Assembly: GCF_002270415.1 (NCBI RefSeq)
Contig: NZ_NNRI01000022.1
Span: 1,322,236 to 1,386,235, forward strand
Length of the DNA: 64,000 bases
DNA from: Mesorhizobium sophorae
GTDB taxonomy: Bacteria; Pseudomonadota; Alphaproteobacteria; Rhizobiales; Rhizobiaceae
Direction: 5' to 3'
Positions 25,986 through 35,191 of this stretch are shown piece by piece. The notes beneath the pieces are model-generated. The model was not told the origin of the DNA and did no database searches. It saw only the letters and a program-made list of their open reading frames with translations. Made by a program: the position numbers and the translations under genes. Position 1 is the stretch's first letter; every line of letters starts with the position of its first letter.

Positions 25986-26351
25986 TCAATGCCAGTAAGG
26001 CGTGACCTTGTAATAATCATAGGACGCGTCGCGCGCCGTCTCGCCATCCGCGCCGGCCAGTTCGTTGATCGAATAGGCGGGTGCGGCCTTCAGCTGTTCC
26101 TTGGAGAACGGAACGACATAGCCCCCCTTGTCCTCGTCATAGTCGAGGCTGGCCCACGGAATGGCGTGGTACTTCTCGCCGATGCCGAGAAAACCGCCAA
26201 AACCTATCACCGCGAACATGATGCCGTTCGAGGTCTTGTCGAGCATGATGTCTTCGATGCTGCCGATGCTCCTGCCCTCGGTGTTGTAGACGGACGTGCC
26301 GATGACGCGCGAAGCGGCAATGGCTTCGGTGTGGCCTGTCTGGGTTGTCAT
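25986..26351 (-). CDS. PRC-barrel domain protein
   Basis: A 121-residue protein with one PRC-barrel domain: SRVIGTSVYNTEGRSIGSIED, then IMLDKTSNGIMFAVIGFGGFLGIGEKYHAIPWASL (given as its central blocks at about 33-70). The YHAIPWASLDYD segment is characteristic. PRC-barrels occur in photosynthetic reaction-centre H subunits and in RimM; stand-alone rhizobial proteins are often stress-induced and of unknown biochemical role. It stands alone between a terminator and the dodecin gene. Confidence 0.85.
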   Translation of the reverse strand: MTTQTGHTEAIAASRVIGTSVYNTEGRSIGSIEDIMLDKTSNGIMFAVIGFGGFLGIGEKYHAIPWASLDYDEDKGGYVVPFSKEQLKAAPAYSINELAGADGETARDASYDYYKVTPYWH

Positions 26352-26434
26352 GATGTGCTCCTCGTTGTCGTTGATCTATGCTTTGACAATGAGGGGCGCG
26401 GGCGAAAGTTCCCGACTTTTTCGGCGGCAGCCGG

Positions 26435-26638
26435 TTACTCCGCGAGGATGAAGGTGACCTTCATGTTGACGCGATAGGCAGCGATCTTGCCGTCCTCGAC
26501 GACGACCTTCTGGTCCTGGATCCAGGCGCCTTCGACGTTCTTCAAGGTCTTTGCGGCACGCGCAATCCCCTTCTCGATGGCGTCTTGAAAGCTCTTCTTC
26601 GACGATGAGGTGATTTCGGTGACGCGGGCGACAGACAT
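26435..26638 (-). CDS. Dodecin (flavin-binding small protein)
   Basis: A 67-residue protein with the dodecin pattern: VARVTEITSSSKKSFQDAIEKG, the tryptophan in GAWIQDQKVVVEDGKI (about 43) that stacks on bound flavin, and the final strand AYRVNMKVTFILAE. Dodecins form dodecameric shells that store riboflavin, FMN or FAD. It has its own upstream AGGAGG site (minus strand, just before 26638) and 83 bp separate it from the PRC-barrel gene. Confidence 0.92.
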   Translation of the reverse strand: MSVARVTEITSSSKKSFQDAIEKGIARAAKTLKNVEGAWIQDQKVVVEDGKIAAYRVNMKVTFILAE

Positions 26639-26759
26639 GGCTTCCTCCTGCCAAAACGCTCATTTGCGAGGCGAGCGTACAGCCGGCTTATGTCTTCCAC
26701 AAGCGCCGGGGCCATAGGGCCATTGTCAGTTGCCGACGCTGGAGCGTCCGTGGGACGCT

Positions 26760-27605
26760 TCAGTGACCCTTGGCGATACGATCGAACGCCATCAGTCTTT
26801 CCAGCAGTACCGGCATATCCTTCAGCGGCACCATGTTCGGGCCATCGGAAGAGGTCGAATTGTCCGGATCCTGGTGGGTCTCGATGAACACGCCGGCCAC
26901 ACCAACGGCGACAGCCGCCCGGGCCAGCGTCTCGACAAAGCGGCGCTCGCCGCCAGAGGAGCCGCCCTGCCCGCCTGGCTGCTGAACCGAATGCGTGGCG
27001 TCGAAGATCACCGGCGCGCCGATCTCGGCCATGATAGGCAGAGCGCGCATGTCGGACACCAGCGTGTTGTAGCCGAACGACGCGCCGCGCTCTGTGGTCA
27101 AGACATTGGCGTTGCCGGAACCGGTGATCTTGGCAACCACGTTCTTCATGTCCCAGGGAGCCAGGAACTGCCCCTTCTTCACGTTGATCACCTTGCCGGT
27201 CCTGGCGGCGGCGACCAGCATGTCGGTCTGGCGCGACAGGAAGGCCGGAATCTGCAGGACGTCGACATGCGGCGCGACGATCGCGCACTGTTCCTCGGTG
27301 TGGACATCGGTAAGCACCGGCAGCGAAAATTCCTTGCGCAGTTCGTCGAAGACGGGAAGTGCCGCTTCCATGCCTGCGCCGCGCGTCGCCGACAGCGAGG
27401 TGCGGTTGGCCTTGTCGTAGCTGGTCTTGTAGACGAGGCCTATTCCAAGTTTGCCGGTCAGTTCCTTCAGCGCGCCGGCCATGTCGAAGGCATGCTGGCG
27501 CGATTCGAACTGGCAAGGACCAGCGATCAGCGACAACGCCGCGTTGTTATCGAAGACGACATTGCCGACGGTTACCGACGAATTGGGCGCCAGGGGCTTG
27601 CTCAT
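26760..27605 (-). CDS. kdsA: 3-deoxy-8-phosphooctulonate synthase (KDO-8-P synthase)
   Basis: A 281-residue enzyme condensing arabinose 5-phosphate with phosphoenolpyruvate in the KDO branch of lipopolysaccharide synthesis. Family marks include SLIAGPCQFESRQHAFDMA, FKTSYDKANRTS in the form VYKTSYDKANRTSL, QIPAFLSRQTD, and DATHSVQQPGGQGG. It overlaps the upstream VOC gene by 4 bp (ATGA), so the two are translated in a coupled way. The end of the gene lies close to dodecin, with about 120 bp between. Confidence 0.96.
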   Translation of the reverse strand: MSKPLAPNSSVTVGNVVFDNNAALSLIAGPCQFESRQHAFDMAGALKELTGKLGIGLVYKTSYDKANRTSLSATRGAGMEAALPVFDELRKEFSLPVLTDVHTEEQCAIVAPHVDVLQIPAFLSRQTDMLVAAARTGKVINVKKGQFLAPWDMKNVVAKITGSGNANVLTTERGASFGYNTLVSDMRALPIMAEIGAPVIFDATHSVQQPGGQGGSSGGERRFVETLARAAVAVGVAGVFIETHQDPDNSTSSDGPNMVPLKDMPVLLERLMAFDRIAKGH

Positions 27606-28492
27606 GGGATCTCCCGGAAGATGAAAGCCGCGCCCTGTCCGGATGCCGGCTGCACGACAATATCATTGCCCGCTATATCGTGTTTGACGGAGTTGCCTGC
27701 AAGCAGCCTCGAGGCGATATAGGCGCTGCGGACCGAAAAGACCACGGCGGCGAAGCGTAGGTCCGTCGGCGCGTCGGCAGGCAAGCCAAAGCGTGCGGTG
27801 AAAGACGTCGGGGCAAGCACACTCAAGGTCACATTCGGCAAGTGAAACGCGCCGCCTTGCCCGCTGGCGGCCGGATCGTCCACCGCCAAGGAGATCAGCC
27901 GGCGCTGCGCGGCGGGCCGGTCGCTGACCGCCACGATCTCGACAATTCCCCTGGCGCCGTTGGCGTGCGCCTGCAAGGCCGTCCGATCCACTTTCGGCGC
28001 GTTGACCCGCTCGCAGGCAAACAGGAAAGCATCCGTAGCCTTGCTGCTCGATGCAAAAGCGAGCTTGAACGATGCAATGTCGCTTTTACCCGCCGTGTCG
28101 GTGAACGCGCGCGAAAAGCTCAGCATGTCTCCCGCGGAGATGCCGGCTTCGACATAGCGTGCCTGGTCGGCATCTGCGTTGCTGGTCCCCAGGACCACGG
28201 CGGAAAACCCCTCGTCACCGTGGCTGTTGCGATAGATACGGTCGCGCGCGACGAAAACATTGCCCTCGGCAATAGCCGCCGTCGCGGCCCGTTCGTCGCC
28301 GACCGCGAGCGGCTCAAGATAGGTGCCGTCGGCGAGGAAAACACAACAGTTTTCGGTCCCGAAGGGATGAATGCCGGTCGGGGCAACAACGAAGCCAAGC
28401 GCGGTCAGCCGGGCTCGTGCCACGTCGAGGTTCTGTGTCGGCAGCACCAGATGATCGAGCGGATGAGTGCCGGCGGCTGTTGTTCGATTCAT
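27602..28492 (-). CDS. VOC/glyoxalase-like domain protein
   Basis: A 296-residue protein with an N-terminal vicinal-oxygen-chelate domain: HPLDHLVLPTQNLDVARARL and LGFVVAPTGIHPFGTENCCVF are typical of the glyoxalase-like PF13468 group. The C-terminal half looks like a second, more diverged VOC module (GGAFHLPNVTLSVLAP). The substrate is unknown. The start is put at the ATG of MNRTTAAGTH (28492), nine codons inside the open frame. It overlaps kdsA by 4 bp, but no link to KDO synthesis is evident. Confidence 0.75.
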   Translation of the reverse strand: MNRTTAAGTHPLDHLVLPTQNLDVARARLTALGFVVAPTGIHPFGTENCCVFLADGTYLEPLAVGDERAATAAIAEGNVFVARDRIYRNSHGDEGFSAVVLGTSNADADQARYVEAGISAGDMLSFSRAFTDTAGKSDIASFKLAFASSSKATDAFLFACERVNAPKVDRTALQAHANGARGIVEIVAVSDRPAAQRRLISLAVDDPAASGQGGAFHLPNVTLSVLAPTSFTARFGLPADAPTDLRFAAVVFSVRSAYIASRLLAGNSVKHDIAGNDIVVQPASGQGAAFIFREIP

Positions 28493-28536
28493 GCAGGCGC
28501 GATGTGCATCATTCCGCAAACCGGTTCAAGTCTCAA

Positions 28537-28827
28537 TCAGGCACCGGCCACGACATCGGCGGAATAACGCAGCTCGCGCAATGGTTTGACCTTGCTGGTC
28601 GTCTGCCCATAGAGCGGGTGCGCCTTGTAGGCGGCCAACGCCGCCTCATTAGCGAACTCGGCATAGACGACCACATCGATCTCGTCCGACAGCGGGTCGA
28701 CCTTGGTGTTGATGGTCACCTCGAAGAGGGTGGAATGGGGAATGTTGCCGAGCGCCTGCAGGCCGGTGCGAACGGCCTCCACATCCTCTTTACGCCGCGC
28801 GCTGAAGAAAACGATATGCCGGATCAA
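28537..28827 (-). CDS. Dabb-family (stress-responsive alpha/beta barrel) protein, TTG start
   Basis: A 96-residue ferredoxin-fold protein with the Dabb pattern MIRHIVFFSARR and ...YAEFANEAALAAYKAHPLYGQ. The family includes plant stress-responsive proteins and olivetolic acid cyclase; bacterial members have no assigned reaction. The start is a TTG at 28827, chosen because AGGAGG stands five bases upstream on the minus strand and MIRHIV is the family's normal first residues. It lies 44 bp upstream of the VOC-kdsA pair and is likely in the same transcript. Confidence 0.8.
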   Translation of the reverse strand: MIRHIVFFSARRKEDVEAVRTGLQALGNIPHSTLFEVTINTKVDPLSDEIDVVVYAEFANEAALAAYKAHPLYGQTTSKVKPLRELRYSADVVAGA

Positions 28828-28843
28828 CGCCGCCTCCTCGATC

Positions 28844-28932
28844 GAAAGCGCGTCGGGCGACGCGCTTCAGGTCTTTGTCTTTATGCATGTCGTTGCCCAA
28901 GACCGGGGCCACTTTTGGACGACATGCATTAA
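28844..28932. repeat. Rhizobial palindromic repeat, copy 4 (about 89 bp)
   Basis: First palindrome GAAAGCGCGTCG-GG-CGACGCGCTTC with a short loop, then the link GTCTTTGTCTTTATG, then the second palindrome CATGTCGTTGCCCAAGACC...CACTTTTGGACGACATGCATT. It lies upstream of the Dabb gene and downstream of a 44-codon gene, and here it does not touch a coding end. Confidence 0.82.
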
Positions 28933-29011
28933 GTGCCGGGGTCTTTTGTGACGACAGGATGGCCGCGTCAATCGACAAGGATGTCGCGGCAGCGCCTCAT
29001 GCGGATGGGCG

Positions 29012-29146
29012 CTAGCTCTCGCCGGTGACGGATCGCACCACGTGCGTGACACCCCTTACCGCCGTGTCGAGATACCGGCCCTGATTGTAGAGGCCGTCCC
29101 AGATCAGGAAAAAGGTGATGGCAGCAATGACGATCACATAACGCAT
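29012..29146 (-). CDS. Very small membrane protein, 44 residues
   Basis: MRYVIVIAAITFFLIWDGLY forms a single N-terminal membrane helix, followed by a short soluble tail NQGRYLDTAVRGVTHVVRSV. The frame extends upstream to 29248, but that part looks non-coding; the ATG at 29146 puts the helix at the N-terminus. I recall no named family and can assign no function. The pattern of a helix plus an amphipathic tail is typical of small rhizobial membrane peptides. Confidence 0.55.
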   Translation of the reverse strand: MRYVIVIAAITFFLIWDGLYNQGRYLDTAVRGVTHVVRSVTGES

Positions 29147-29493
29147 GGCTAAAACTATTGCACAAGCACGGTTGCAACCATAGGCGTTTTGGGCGTGTTC
29201 GGCCTTTGCTGTGTAAAAGCCAGATCCACGACTGCGAGTGCCCTCCACTTGGCACAGCCCGGCTTGCAGCCTGCCTCTTGATGTTCCCCCTCATGACGTG
29301 GAAGATTGTCGCAGGGATTCACTGGGCAGCGCTGAAGCTCTGGTTAAAGGGTGCGCGCTTTCGTTCGAGCCCGCCTGTCGCCGAAACCGGTCAACTGCCG
29401 GAATCAGGCAATGGCGTTCGAACCCGGCGAATGAACCGCGAGAACCGAGGCTCGGCAATTTGCGCCGACACCGCGGAAGCGCAGGGGCGTGAG
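29147..29493. other. 347 bp intergenic region upstream of the Cfa-type gene
   Basis: An open frame runs through this region in phase with the methyltransferase gene, but it is not family-like and I treat it as leader or promoter DNA. It contains TTGCACAAGCACGGTTGCAA (29158 onward), two TTGCA-type half-sites in a short span. I see no clear sigma-54 or Fnr/FixK box. Confidence 0.4.
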
Positions 29494-30750
29494 ATGACAA
29501 ACAAGGAACATCATGGTCTGGCGTTGAGCGACGCGGTCAGGCTGGATGAATTCAATTTCGCCGAGATCGTCAAGGGCTTGCCGGCTAAGGCGCGCATGGT
29601 GCTGTCGGCGGCAATGAACCTGCCGCGCGGATCGCTGAAGGTCAGGATGCCGGACGGACGCGCCGTGCTGGTCGGCGGCAAGGGACCGGGCCCGGACGCC
29701 GAACTGGTGCTCAAGAACTGGCGCTTGCCCGGCCGTGCCTTTTCCGGCGGCACGATCGGCCTTGCCGAATCCTACATGGACGGCGATTGGGAAAGCCCTG
29801 ACGTCACCAGCTTCCTAGAGCTGTTCGTGGTCAATTCGGCCATCGGCGAACGCGTTGCTGGCGGCGCCAGCTGGCTCATCAACACCGTCCAGCGCATCCG
29901 GCACTGGTTCAACGAGAACACACGCACCGGCTCCAAGCGCAATGTTTCGGCGCATTACGATCTCGGCAACGCCTTCTACAAGGAATGGCTCGATCCGAGC
30001 ATGACCTATTCCTCGGCACTCTATGCCACCGGTGCCAACGACCTCGAAAGCGCCCAGGCCGCCAAATATCGCGCACTGGCCAAGGATACGGGGATCGGAC
30101 CGAAGGATCACGTGCTGGAGATCGGCTGCGGCTGGGGCGGCTTCGCCGAATTCGCGGCTCGCGAGATCGGCTGCCGTGTGACCGGGCTGACGATCAGCCG
30201 CGAGCAGCACGACTTCGCCAAGGCGCGCCTCGCCAAGGCCGGGCTTGCCGACAAGGTCGACATCAAGCTGCAGGACTATCGCGACGAAACCGGCACCTAT
30301 GACCGCATCGCCTCGATCGAGATGTTCGAGGCGGTCGGCGAGAAGTACTGGCCGGTGTTCTTCGGCAAGATGAAAGCCTGCCTGAGGCCCGGCGGCACCG
30401 CGGGCCTGCAGATCATCACCATCAACGAAGCCGCCTACGACACGTATCGCGCAAGGCCGGATTTCATCCAGCGCTATGTTTTCCCAGGTGGCATGCTGCC
30501 GACGCCGTCGATCCTGAAGGCACTCGGCAACGATCATGGGCTTGCCCATCTCCGCGAGCGGGTGTTTCCGGACGACTACGCGCGTACGCTCGCCGAATGG
30601 CGTCAGCGGTTCTGGGCGTCATGGGAAAAGATCGTCCCGCTTGGCTTCGACGACCGCTTCAAGAAGCTCTGGGAATTCTACCTGCATTATTGCGAGGCCG
30701 GCTTCCGCGCCAGCTACATCGACGTGCGCCAGGTGGTCTACAAGGCATAG
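29494..30750 (+). CDS. Cyclopropane-fatty-acyl-phospholipid synthase family methyltransferase
   Basis: A 418-residue SAM-dependent enzyme of the Cfa family. The C-terminal two thirds hold VSAHYDLGNAFYKEWLD, the SAM-binding VLEIGCGWGGFAEFA, TGLTISREQHDFA, the SIEMFEAVGEKYW block and IQRYVFPGGMLP, all standard Cfa motifs. The N-terminal about 130 residues resemble the lipid-binding part of Cfa. It likely adds a methylene bridge to unsaturated phospholipid acyl chains at the inner membrane, as in rhizobial stationary-phase or acid stress. Rhizobia often have two cfa paralogues, so I give no number. The start ATG (MTNKEHHGLAL) at 29494 has GAG just before it. Confidence 0.9.
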   Translation: MTNKEHHGLALSDAVRLDEFNFAEIVKGLPAKARMVLSAAMNLPRGSLKVRMPDGRAVLVGGKGPGPDAELVLKNWRLPGRAFSGGTIGLAESYMDGDWESPDVTSFLELFVVNSAIGERVAGGASWLINTVQRIRHWFNENTRTGSKRNVSAHYDLGNAFYKEWLDPSMTYSSALYATGANDLESAQAAKYRALAKDTGIGPKDHVLEIGCGWGGFAEFAAREIGCRVTGLTISREQHDFAKARLAKAGLADKVDIKLQDYRDETGTYDRIASIEMFEAVGEKYWPVFFGKMKACLRPGGTAGLQIITINEAAYDTYRARPDFIQRYVFPGGMLPTPSILKALGNDHGLAHLRERVFPDDYARTLAEWRQRFWASWEKIVPLGFDDRFKKLWEFYLHYCEAGFRASYIDVRQVVYKA

Positions 30751-30788
30751 AACCACGCTGCCGTACCGGCGCGGACCTATGCCGACGG

Positions 30789-32768
30789 TCAGAGAAGGAT
30801 TCGGTATTTCGCAAATCCCGCTTCGCCCTCTCCTACCGGCTCGATCTTCAGCGACCTCACCTCGGCAATGAAATCCTTTGCCTTGGCGCCGGTCTCGAAC
30901 ACGACGCTGGTTCCAGGCAGCGGCGCGAACGACCAGTTGCCGTCCGCCGACGGATTGATCGTGCCCTCGCTGACGATGTAGCGAACGATGACGTCGCGAT
31001 TGGTGTCCGGCGCCTCGTAGATGATCTTCGAGGCATTGATCTCCGGGAAATTGCCGCCACCGCCGGCACGGTAGTTGTTGGTCGCAACGACAAATTTCTG
31101 TTTGGGATCAATTGGCTTGCCGCCAAACATCAAGTCGACGATGCGATTGGCGCCGGCATTCGCCAGTCCGCCCTTGGCATCGTATTTCGGCGGCTGCGAC
31201 AGGTCTATCTCGTAGGTCACGCCGTCGATGACGTCGAAATTGTAGGACGGGAAGTCGGTGTTGATGAGGGCCTGGTCGGCCTTGCCCGGTTCGATCCGGT
31301 TGAAGATGCCGGCCGACATTTCCAGCCACTCCTTCACCTGTGCGCCGGTGATTTCGACGGCCCGCACGGTGTTCGGGTAGAGGTAGAGGTCGGCGACGTT
31401 CTTGATGGCGATGTCGCCCGCCGGCACGTCGGTATAGTAGTCGGCGCCGCTGCGTCCGCCGGCCTTGAAGGGTGCGGCGGCCGACAGCAGCGGCACGTCC
31501 TTCCATTGCGTGTTCTTGAGAATATCCTTCAGGTACCAGGTTTGCGCCTGGCTGACGACCTGCACCGACGGATCGTCGGCGACCAGCGCGAAATAGGAAT
31601 AAAGCGGAGCCGAGGTCTTGCCGACGGGACGGCGCACATAGGCAAGAGTTGCCTGGTGGTCCTGCTCGAGTGCCGCGATGATGCGCTTGTCGTCGGGAAC
31701 GATCGGCTTGGCCTTGTTGTCGACGCGTTCGAAGATCGGCCGCGCCTCGGAGGTGGCGGAAACGACCTTCCATCTCGACCCGTCGCGCTCCAGCATCAGG
31801 TCGACCAGCCCCATATGCGAGCCCCAGAAGCCGCCCATCACGGCGGGCTTGCCCTGCAGTGTGCCTTTTTGCGTGTCGACGCCGTCCAGCGACTGGAAGT
31901 CCTTCTTGCCGGGAAAGACCAGATGCTGGTGGCCGGTGAATACCGCATCGATGCCGTCGACACCGGCGACGAAGAACGACGCGTTCTCCATCATGTCGCC
32001 CTGCTTCACGTCGATGCCGGAATGTGAGAGCGTAATCACGATGTCGGCGCCTTCCTCCTTCATCTGCGGCACCCAGGCCTTGGCCGCCTGGACGATGTCG
32101 CGCGTCTTGACGTTGCCCTCCAGATTCTTGAGATCCCAGACCATGATCTGCGGCGGCACGAAGCCGATGATGCCGATCCTGATCGGCTGCTCTGCGCCTG
32201 ACCCGTCCCTGATCTTCTTGTCGAGGATGACATAGGGCTTGAGATACAGCTTGTCGTCGCGCGGGTTCGCGGCAAGCTCGGTGCCGCGGATCAAATTGGC
32301 GCAGACAAAGGGGAAATTGGCGCCAGCCAGCACCTTGTCCATGAACGACAGGCCATAATTGAACTCGTGGTTGCCCAGCGTCGAGCATTCGTAGCCGAGC
32401 AGGTTCATGGCCTTCATGATCGGATGCAGGTCGCCATCCTTCATGCCCCTCTCATAGGCGATGTAGTCGCCCATTGGATTGCCCTGCAGCAGGTCGCCAT
32501 TGTCGATGAGCATCGAATTGACGGCTTCCTTGCGCACTGCGTCGATCAAGGAAGCCGTGCGCGATAGGCCCATCGTGTCGTTCGCTTTGTCGGCGTAGTA
32601 ATCGTAAGGCAGCACGTTCACATGGATGTCGGTGGTTTCCATGATCCGAAGATGGGCCTGGTTGGCCTGGGCGCGGGCGGAGAACGGATGCAGCATGATC
32701 AACGCTCCAGCGGCGGCGGCACCGCCAAGGAGATCGCGGCGGGAGACGGGATGGAGCAGTCGAGACAT
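30789..32768 (-). CDS. cpdB: Periplasmic 2',3'-cyclic-nucleotide 2'-phosphodiesterase/3'-nucleotidase
   Basis: A 659-residue metallophosphatase of the CpdB/5'-nucleotidase family. The N-terminus has a Tat-like signal (SRRDLLGGAAAAGALIM, then ARAQA), so it is probably exported folded. The metal-binding blocks are METTDIHVNVLPYDYY, NGDLLQGNP, LGNHEFNYG, LSHSGID and TGHQHLVFP. The C-terminal 5'-nucleotidase domain has NNYRAGGGGNFPE. It releases phosphate and nucleosides from extracytoplasmic nucleotides. The ATG at 32768 is the first residue before the twin-arginine signal; the open frame extends further upstream without signal-like sequence. Confidence 0.92.
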   Translation of the reverse strand: MSRLLHPVSRRDLLGGAAAAGALIMLHPFSARAQANQAHLRIMETTDIHVNVLPYDYYADKANDTMGLSRTASLIDAVRKEAVNSMLIDNGDLLQGNPMGDYIAYERGMKDGDLHPIMKAMNLLGYECSTLGNHEFNYGLSFMDKVLAGANFPFVCANLIRGTELAANPRDDKLYLKPYVILDKKIRDGSGAEQPIRIGIIGFVPPQIMVWDLKNLEGNVKTRDIVQAAKAWVPQMKEEGADIVITLSHSGIDVKQGDMMENASFFVAGVDGIDAVFTGHQHLVFPGKKDFQSLDGVDTQKGTLQGKPAVMGGFWGSHMGLVDLMLERDGSRWKVVSATSEARPIFERVDNKAKPIVPDDKRIIAALEQDHQATLAYVRRPVGKTSAPLYSYFALVADDPSVQVVSQAQTWYLKDILKNTQWKDVPLLSAAAPFKAGGRSGADYYTDVPAGDIAIKNVADLYLYPNTVRAVEITGAQVKEWLEMSAGIFNRIEPGKADQALINTDFPSYNFDVIDGVTYEIDLSQPPKYDAKGGLANAGANRIVDLMFGGKPIDPKQKFVVATNNYRAGGGGNFPEINASKIIYEAPDTNRDVIVRYIVSEGTINPSADGNWSFAPLPGTSVVFETGAKAKDFIAEVRSLKIEPVGEGEAGFAKYRILL

Positions 32769-32908
32769 GTTTTCTCCTCCGACAACGTGACAAGCCTTGC
32801 CCCGAAGCGAACTTCGCGCTGAAACCCATCCGAGTCCATTCAAGAAGTCGAGCGCATAACGCCGCCACTCGATCAGCAACAGATGACGTGCGGATGAACG
32901 GTCTGGGG

Positions 32909-34183
32909 TCAGCCCTTGTCGTCGTCGCCCTGGGTGATCAGCCGCGCGCTGCGCTGGCCCGTCGCGTAGATCCATAGCCAGCTTAGTGAAACCGCAAGCC
33001 GGTTGCGAAAGCCGATCAGGAAATAGATGTGGGCTATGCCCCACAGCCACCATGCCGCCCAGCCGGTCAGCTTGATCCAGCCGAAATCGATCACAGCGGC
33101 GCGCTTGCCGATCGTGGCGAGGTCGCCGTCATGCCGGTAGCGGAACGGCCGTTGGCCGGTGTCGCCGGCAAGCCGCGCCTTCAGCGTGGCGGCGACATGA
33201 CGGCCCTGCTGCTTGGCGGCCGGCGCCACGCCGGGAACGGGCCGCCCGTCCGGCCGCAGGACATGCGCGGCATCGCCGACGACGAAAATCTCCGGGCTGC
33301 CCGGCACGCTCAAGTCAGGCTCGACGAGCACCCTGCCCGCCCGGTCCGCCGCCGCGCCGAGCCACTCGGCGGCAGGCGAGGCGGCGACGCCCGCTGCCCA
33401 CAGGATTGTGCCCGCCGACAAGTGCTTGTCGCCGAAAACGACGCCTTCGGCGTCGCACCGCGTAACAGCCCTGCCGAGTTCGATGGTCACACCGAGCCGC
33501 TCGAGCGCCTTCATCGCATAGTCGGAAAGTTTCGGTGCGAAGTTGGCCAGAATTCGGTCGCCGGCCTCGATCAGCACGACGCGCGTTTGTCGTGTATCGA
33601 TGTTGCGGAATTCACCGCGCAGCGTGTCATGCGCCAGTTCGACGATGGTGCCGGCAAGCTCGACGCCGGTCGGCCCGCCACCGACGATCGCAATGGTCAG
33701 CAGCGCCTGGCGCTTGACGGGATCGATCTCGCGCTCGGCCTTCTCGAAGGCCAGCAGAATGCGCCGCCGAACCGTGGTGGCATCCTCCAGCGTCTTCAGG
33801 CCCGGCGCGAAAGGTTCCCATTCGTCGTGGCCGAAATAGGCGTGGCGCGCACCGGTGGCGAGCAGCAGGGTGTCGTAGGCGACAGCATTGCCATCATCGA
33901 GCAGCACGCGTTTGCCGGCACGGTCGACGCCGACGACATTGGCAAGCAGCGTCGTCACATCCTTGCGCTTGCGCAGGAGGTGGCGGACCGGCCATGCAAT
34001 TTCGGACGTCGCCAGCGCCGTGGTCGCCACCTGGTAGAGCAGCGGCTGGAAGAGGTGATGATTACGCTTGTCGATCATGGTGATGCTGACCGGCGCACCG
34101 GCAAGCGCTCGGGTGAATTCGAGACCGCCGAAACCTGCGCCGACAACAACGACATGATGGCTGGCCTGGTTCATCTCATTCAC
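32909..34183 (-). CDS. ndh: Type II NADH dehydrogenase (NDH-2)
   Basis: A 424-residue flavoprotein. FAD-binding VVVGAGFGGLEFTRAL (about 12-27), NAD-binding IAIVGGGPTGVELAGTI (about 164-180) and the third FAD contact FVVGDAAHV identify the NDH-2 family. The C-terminal part is tryptophan-rich and hydrophobic (WAAWWLWGIAHIYFLIGF), which anchors the enzyme to the inner membrane. It passes electrons from NADH to ubiquinone without pumping protons. It stands alone between cpdB and the divergent 5-FCL gene. Confidence 0.92.
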   Translation of the reverse strand: MNEMNQASHHVVVVGAGFGGLEFTRALAGAPVSITMIDKRNHHLFQPLLYQVATTALATSEIAWPVRHLLRKRKDVTTLLANVVGVDRAGKRVLLDDGNAVAYDTLLLATGARHAYFGHDEWEPFAPGLKTLEDATTVRRRILLAFEKAEREIDPVKRQALLTIAIVGGGPTGVELAGTIVELAHDTLRGEFRNIDTRQTRVVLIEAGDRILANFAPKLSDYAMKALERLGVTIELGRAVTRCDAEGVVFGDKHLSAGTILWAAGVAASPAAEWLGAAADRAGRVLVEPDLSVPGSPEIFVVGDAAHVLRPDGRPVPGVAPAAKQQGRHVAATLKARLAGDTGQRPFRYRHDGDLATIGKRAAVIDFGWIKLTGWAAWWLWGIAHIYFLIGFRNRLAVSLSWLWIYATGQRSARLITQGDDDKG

Positions 34184-34339
34184 CGCTAACGGGCAAGATT
34201 GCCTAGGCTAGATGTAGGTACTTTTGTGCATCGCAGCAACGCGGGGGTGGTGCCTGAGACTCGTCGTTCTATGTCGTGAACGCACATGTCGTATCGTGTC
34301 ACGAGGTATAGCGTGATCAAATACGCGATGAGGTAAAGC

Positions 34340-34990
34340 ATGGCTAGCAATCATGACGACCAAGGTCCGGCGCAATATGCCTCTCCTCCCTGCTTCATGC
34401 ATGAACTCGATCCCGCGTTTCAGACACCACTAACCGACTGGACCGACGTCCGGCGCTGGCGCAAGGCCGAGCGCGAACGCCTGATCGCCGCGCGTCTCGC
34501 CGTTTCGGCCGACGCGCGAACGGTGATGTCGCAGCGCATTGCGGAAGGTCTCGACGCAATCGTCGGCGAGATCGCCGGCCGCATGGTCAGTCTTTACTGG
34601 CCGTTTCGCGGTGAGCCGGACCTGCGGCCATGGATGGCGTCCGTCAATGCGCGCGGCGGCCGCACCGCCCTGCCCGTCGTCATCGAGAAAGGTCAGCCGC
34701 TTATCTTTCGCGCCTACGCGCCGGGCGACCGGCTGGAAAAAGGTGTCTGGAACATCCCGATCCCGGCCGAGGGCGATCCGGTGCTGCCGGACATCGTCAT
34801 TGCGCCAATCGTCGGCATCGATCCTAGAAACTACCGCCTGGGCTATGGCGGCGGGTTCTTCGATCGCACGCTGGCGGCGATGCCGTTCAAGCCGCTGGTG
34901 ATCGGCGTCGGCTATGAGTTGCAGCGTATCGCCACCATCTACCCGCAGCCGCACGACATCCCGATGGATCGGATCGTCACCGAGGCCTAA
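34340..34990 (+). CDS. 5-formyltetrahydrofolate cyclo-ligase family protein
   Basis: A 216-residue protein with the 5-FCL signatures: WRKAERERLIAARLAV near the N-terminus, VSLYWPFRGEPDLRPW, and GYGGGFFDRTLA, the substrate/ATP loop. The family converts 5-formyl-THF to 5,10-methenyl-THF. The N-terminal extension (MASNHDDQG...PPCFMHELDP) and the absence of zapA next to it suggest this is a second paralogue rather than the ygfA usually found beside zapA and the 6S RNA gene; that is inference. It is divergent from ndh over 156 bp. Confidence 0.85.
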   Translation: MASNHDDQGPAQYASPPCFMHELDPAFQTPLTDWTDVRRWRKAERERLIAARLAVSADARTVMSQRIAEGLDAIVGEIAGRMVSLYWPFRGEPDLRPWMASVNARGGRTALPVVIEKGQPLIFRAYAPGDRLEKGVWNIPIPAEGDPVLPDIVIAPIVGIDPRNYRLGYGGGFFDRTLAAMPFKPLVIGVGYELQRIATIYPQPHDIPMDRIVTEA

Positions 34991-35191
34991 GAGCCTGTTT
35001 GGAAAATGAGACCGGCTGGATTTCTGTTCCGCTGCGAAGCAGCGCAAATGTCATGTGACAAAAATCCGATTTGGTCGATAAATAGTCTGATCTTTAAGGG
35101 AACCATGCCGCGGCGTTTCGACATGCGCTCCGGGCGGATCCAACAGTGTCCGGTAGCTCCTAGGATTGGCTGCGTCACAACGGATGATAAG

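Noticed and set aside
30597..32027. 476-residue plus-strand open frame opposite cpdB
   Set aside because: It is the complement of the CpdB coding frame, with no motif and no start signal.
34184..34339. 6S RNA gene upstream of the 5-FCL gene
   Set aside because: 6S RNA often lies just before ygfA, and CCTGAG occurs here, but zapA is missing, the 5-FCL looks like a second paralogue, and I cannot form the long closed stem with a central bubble.
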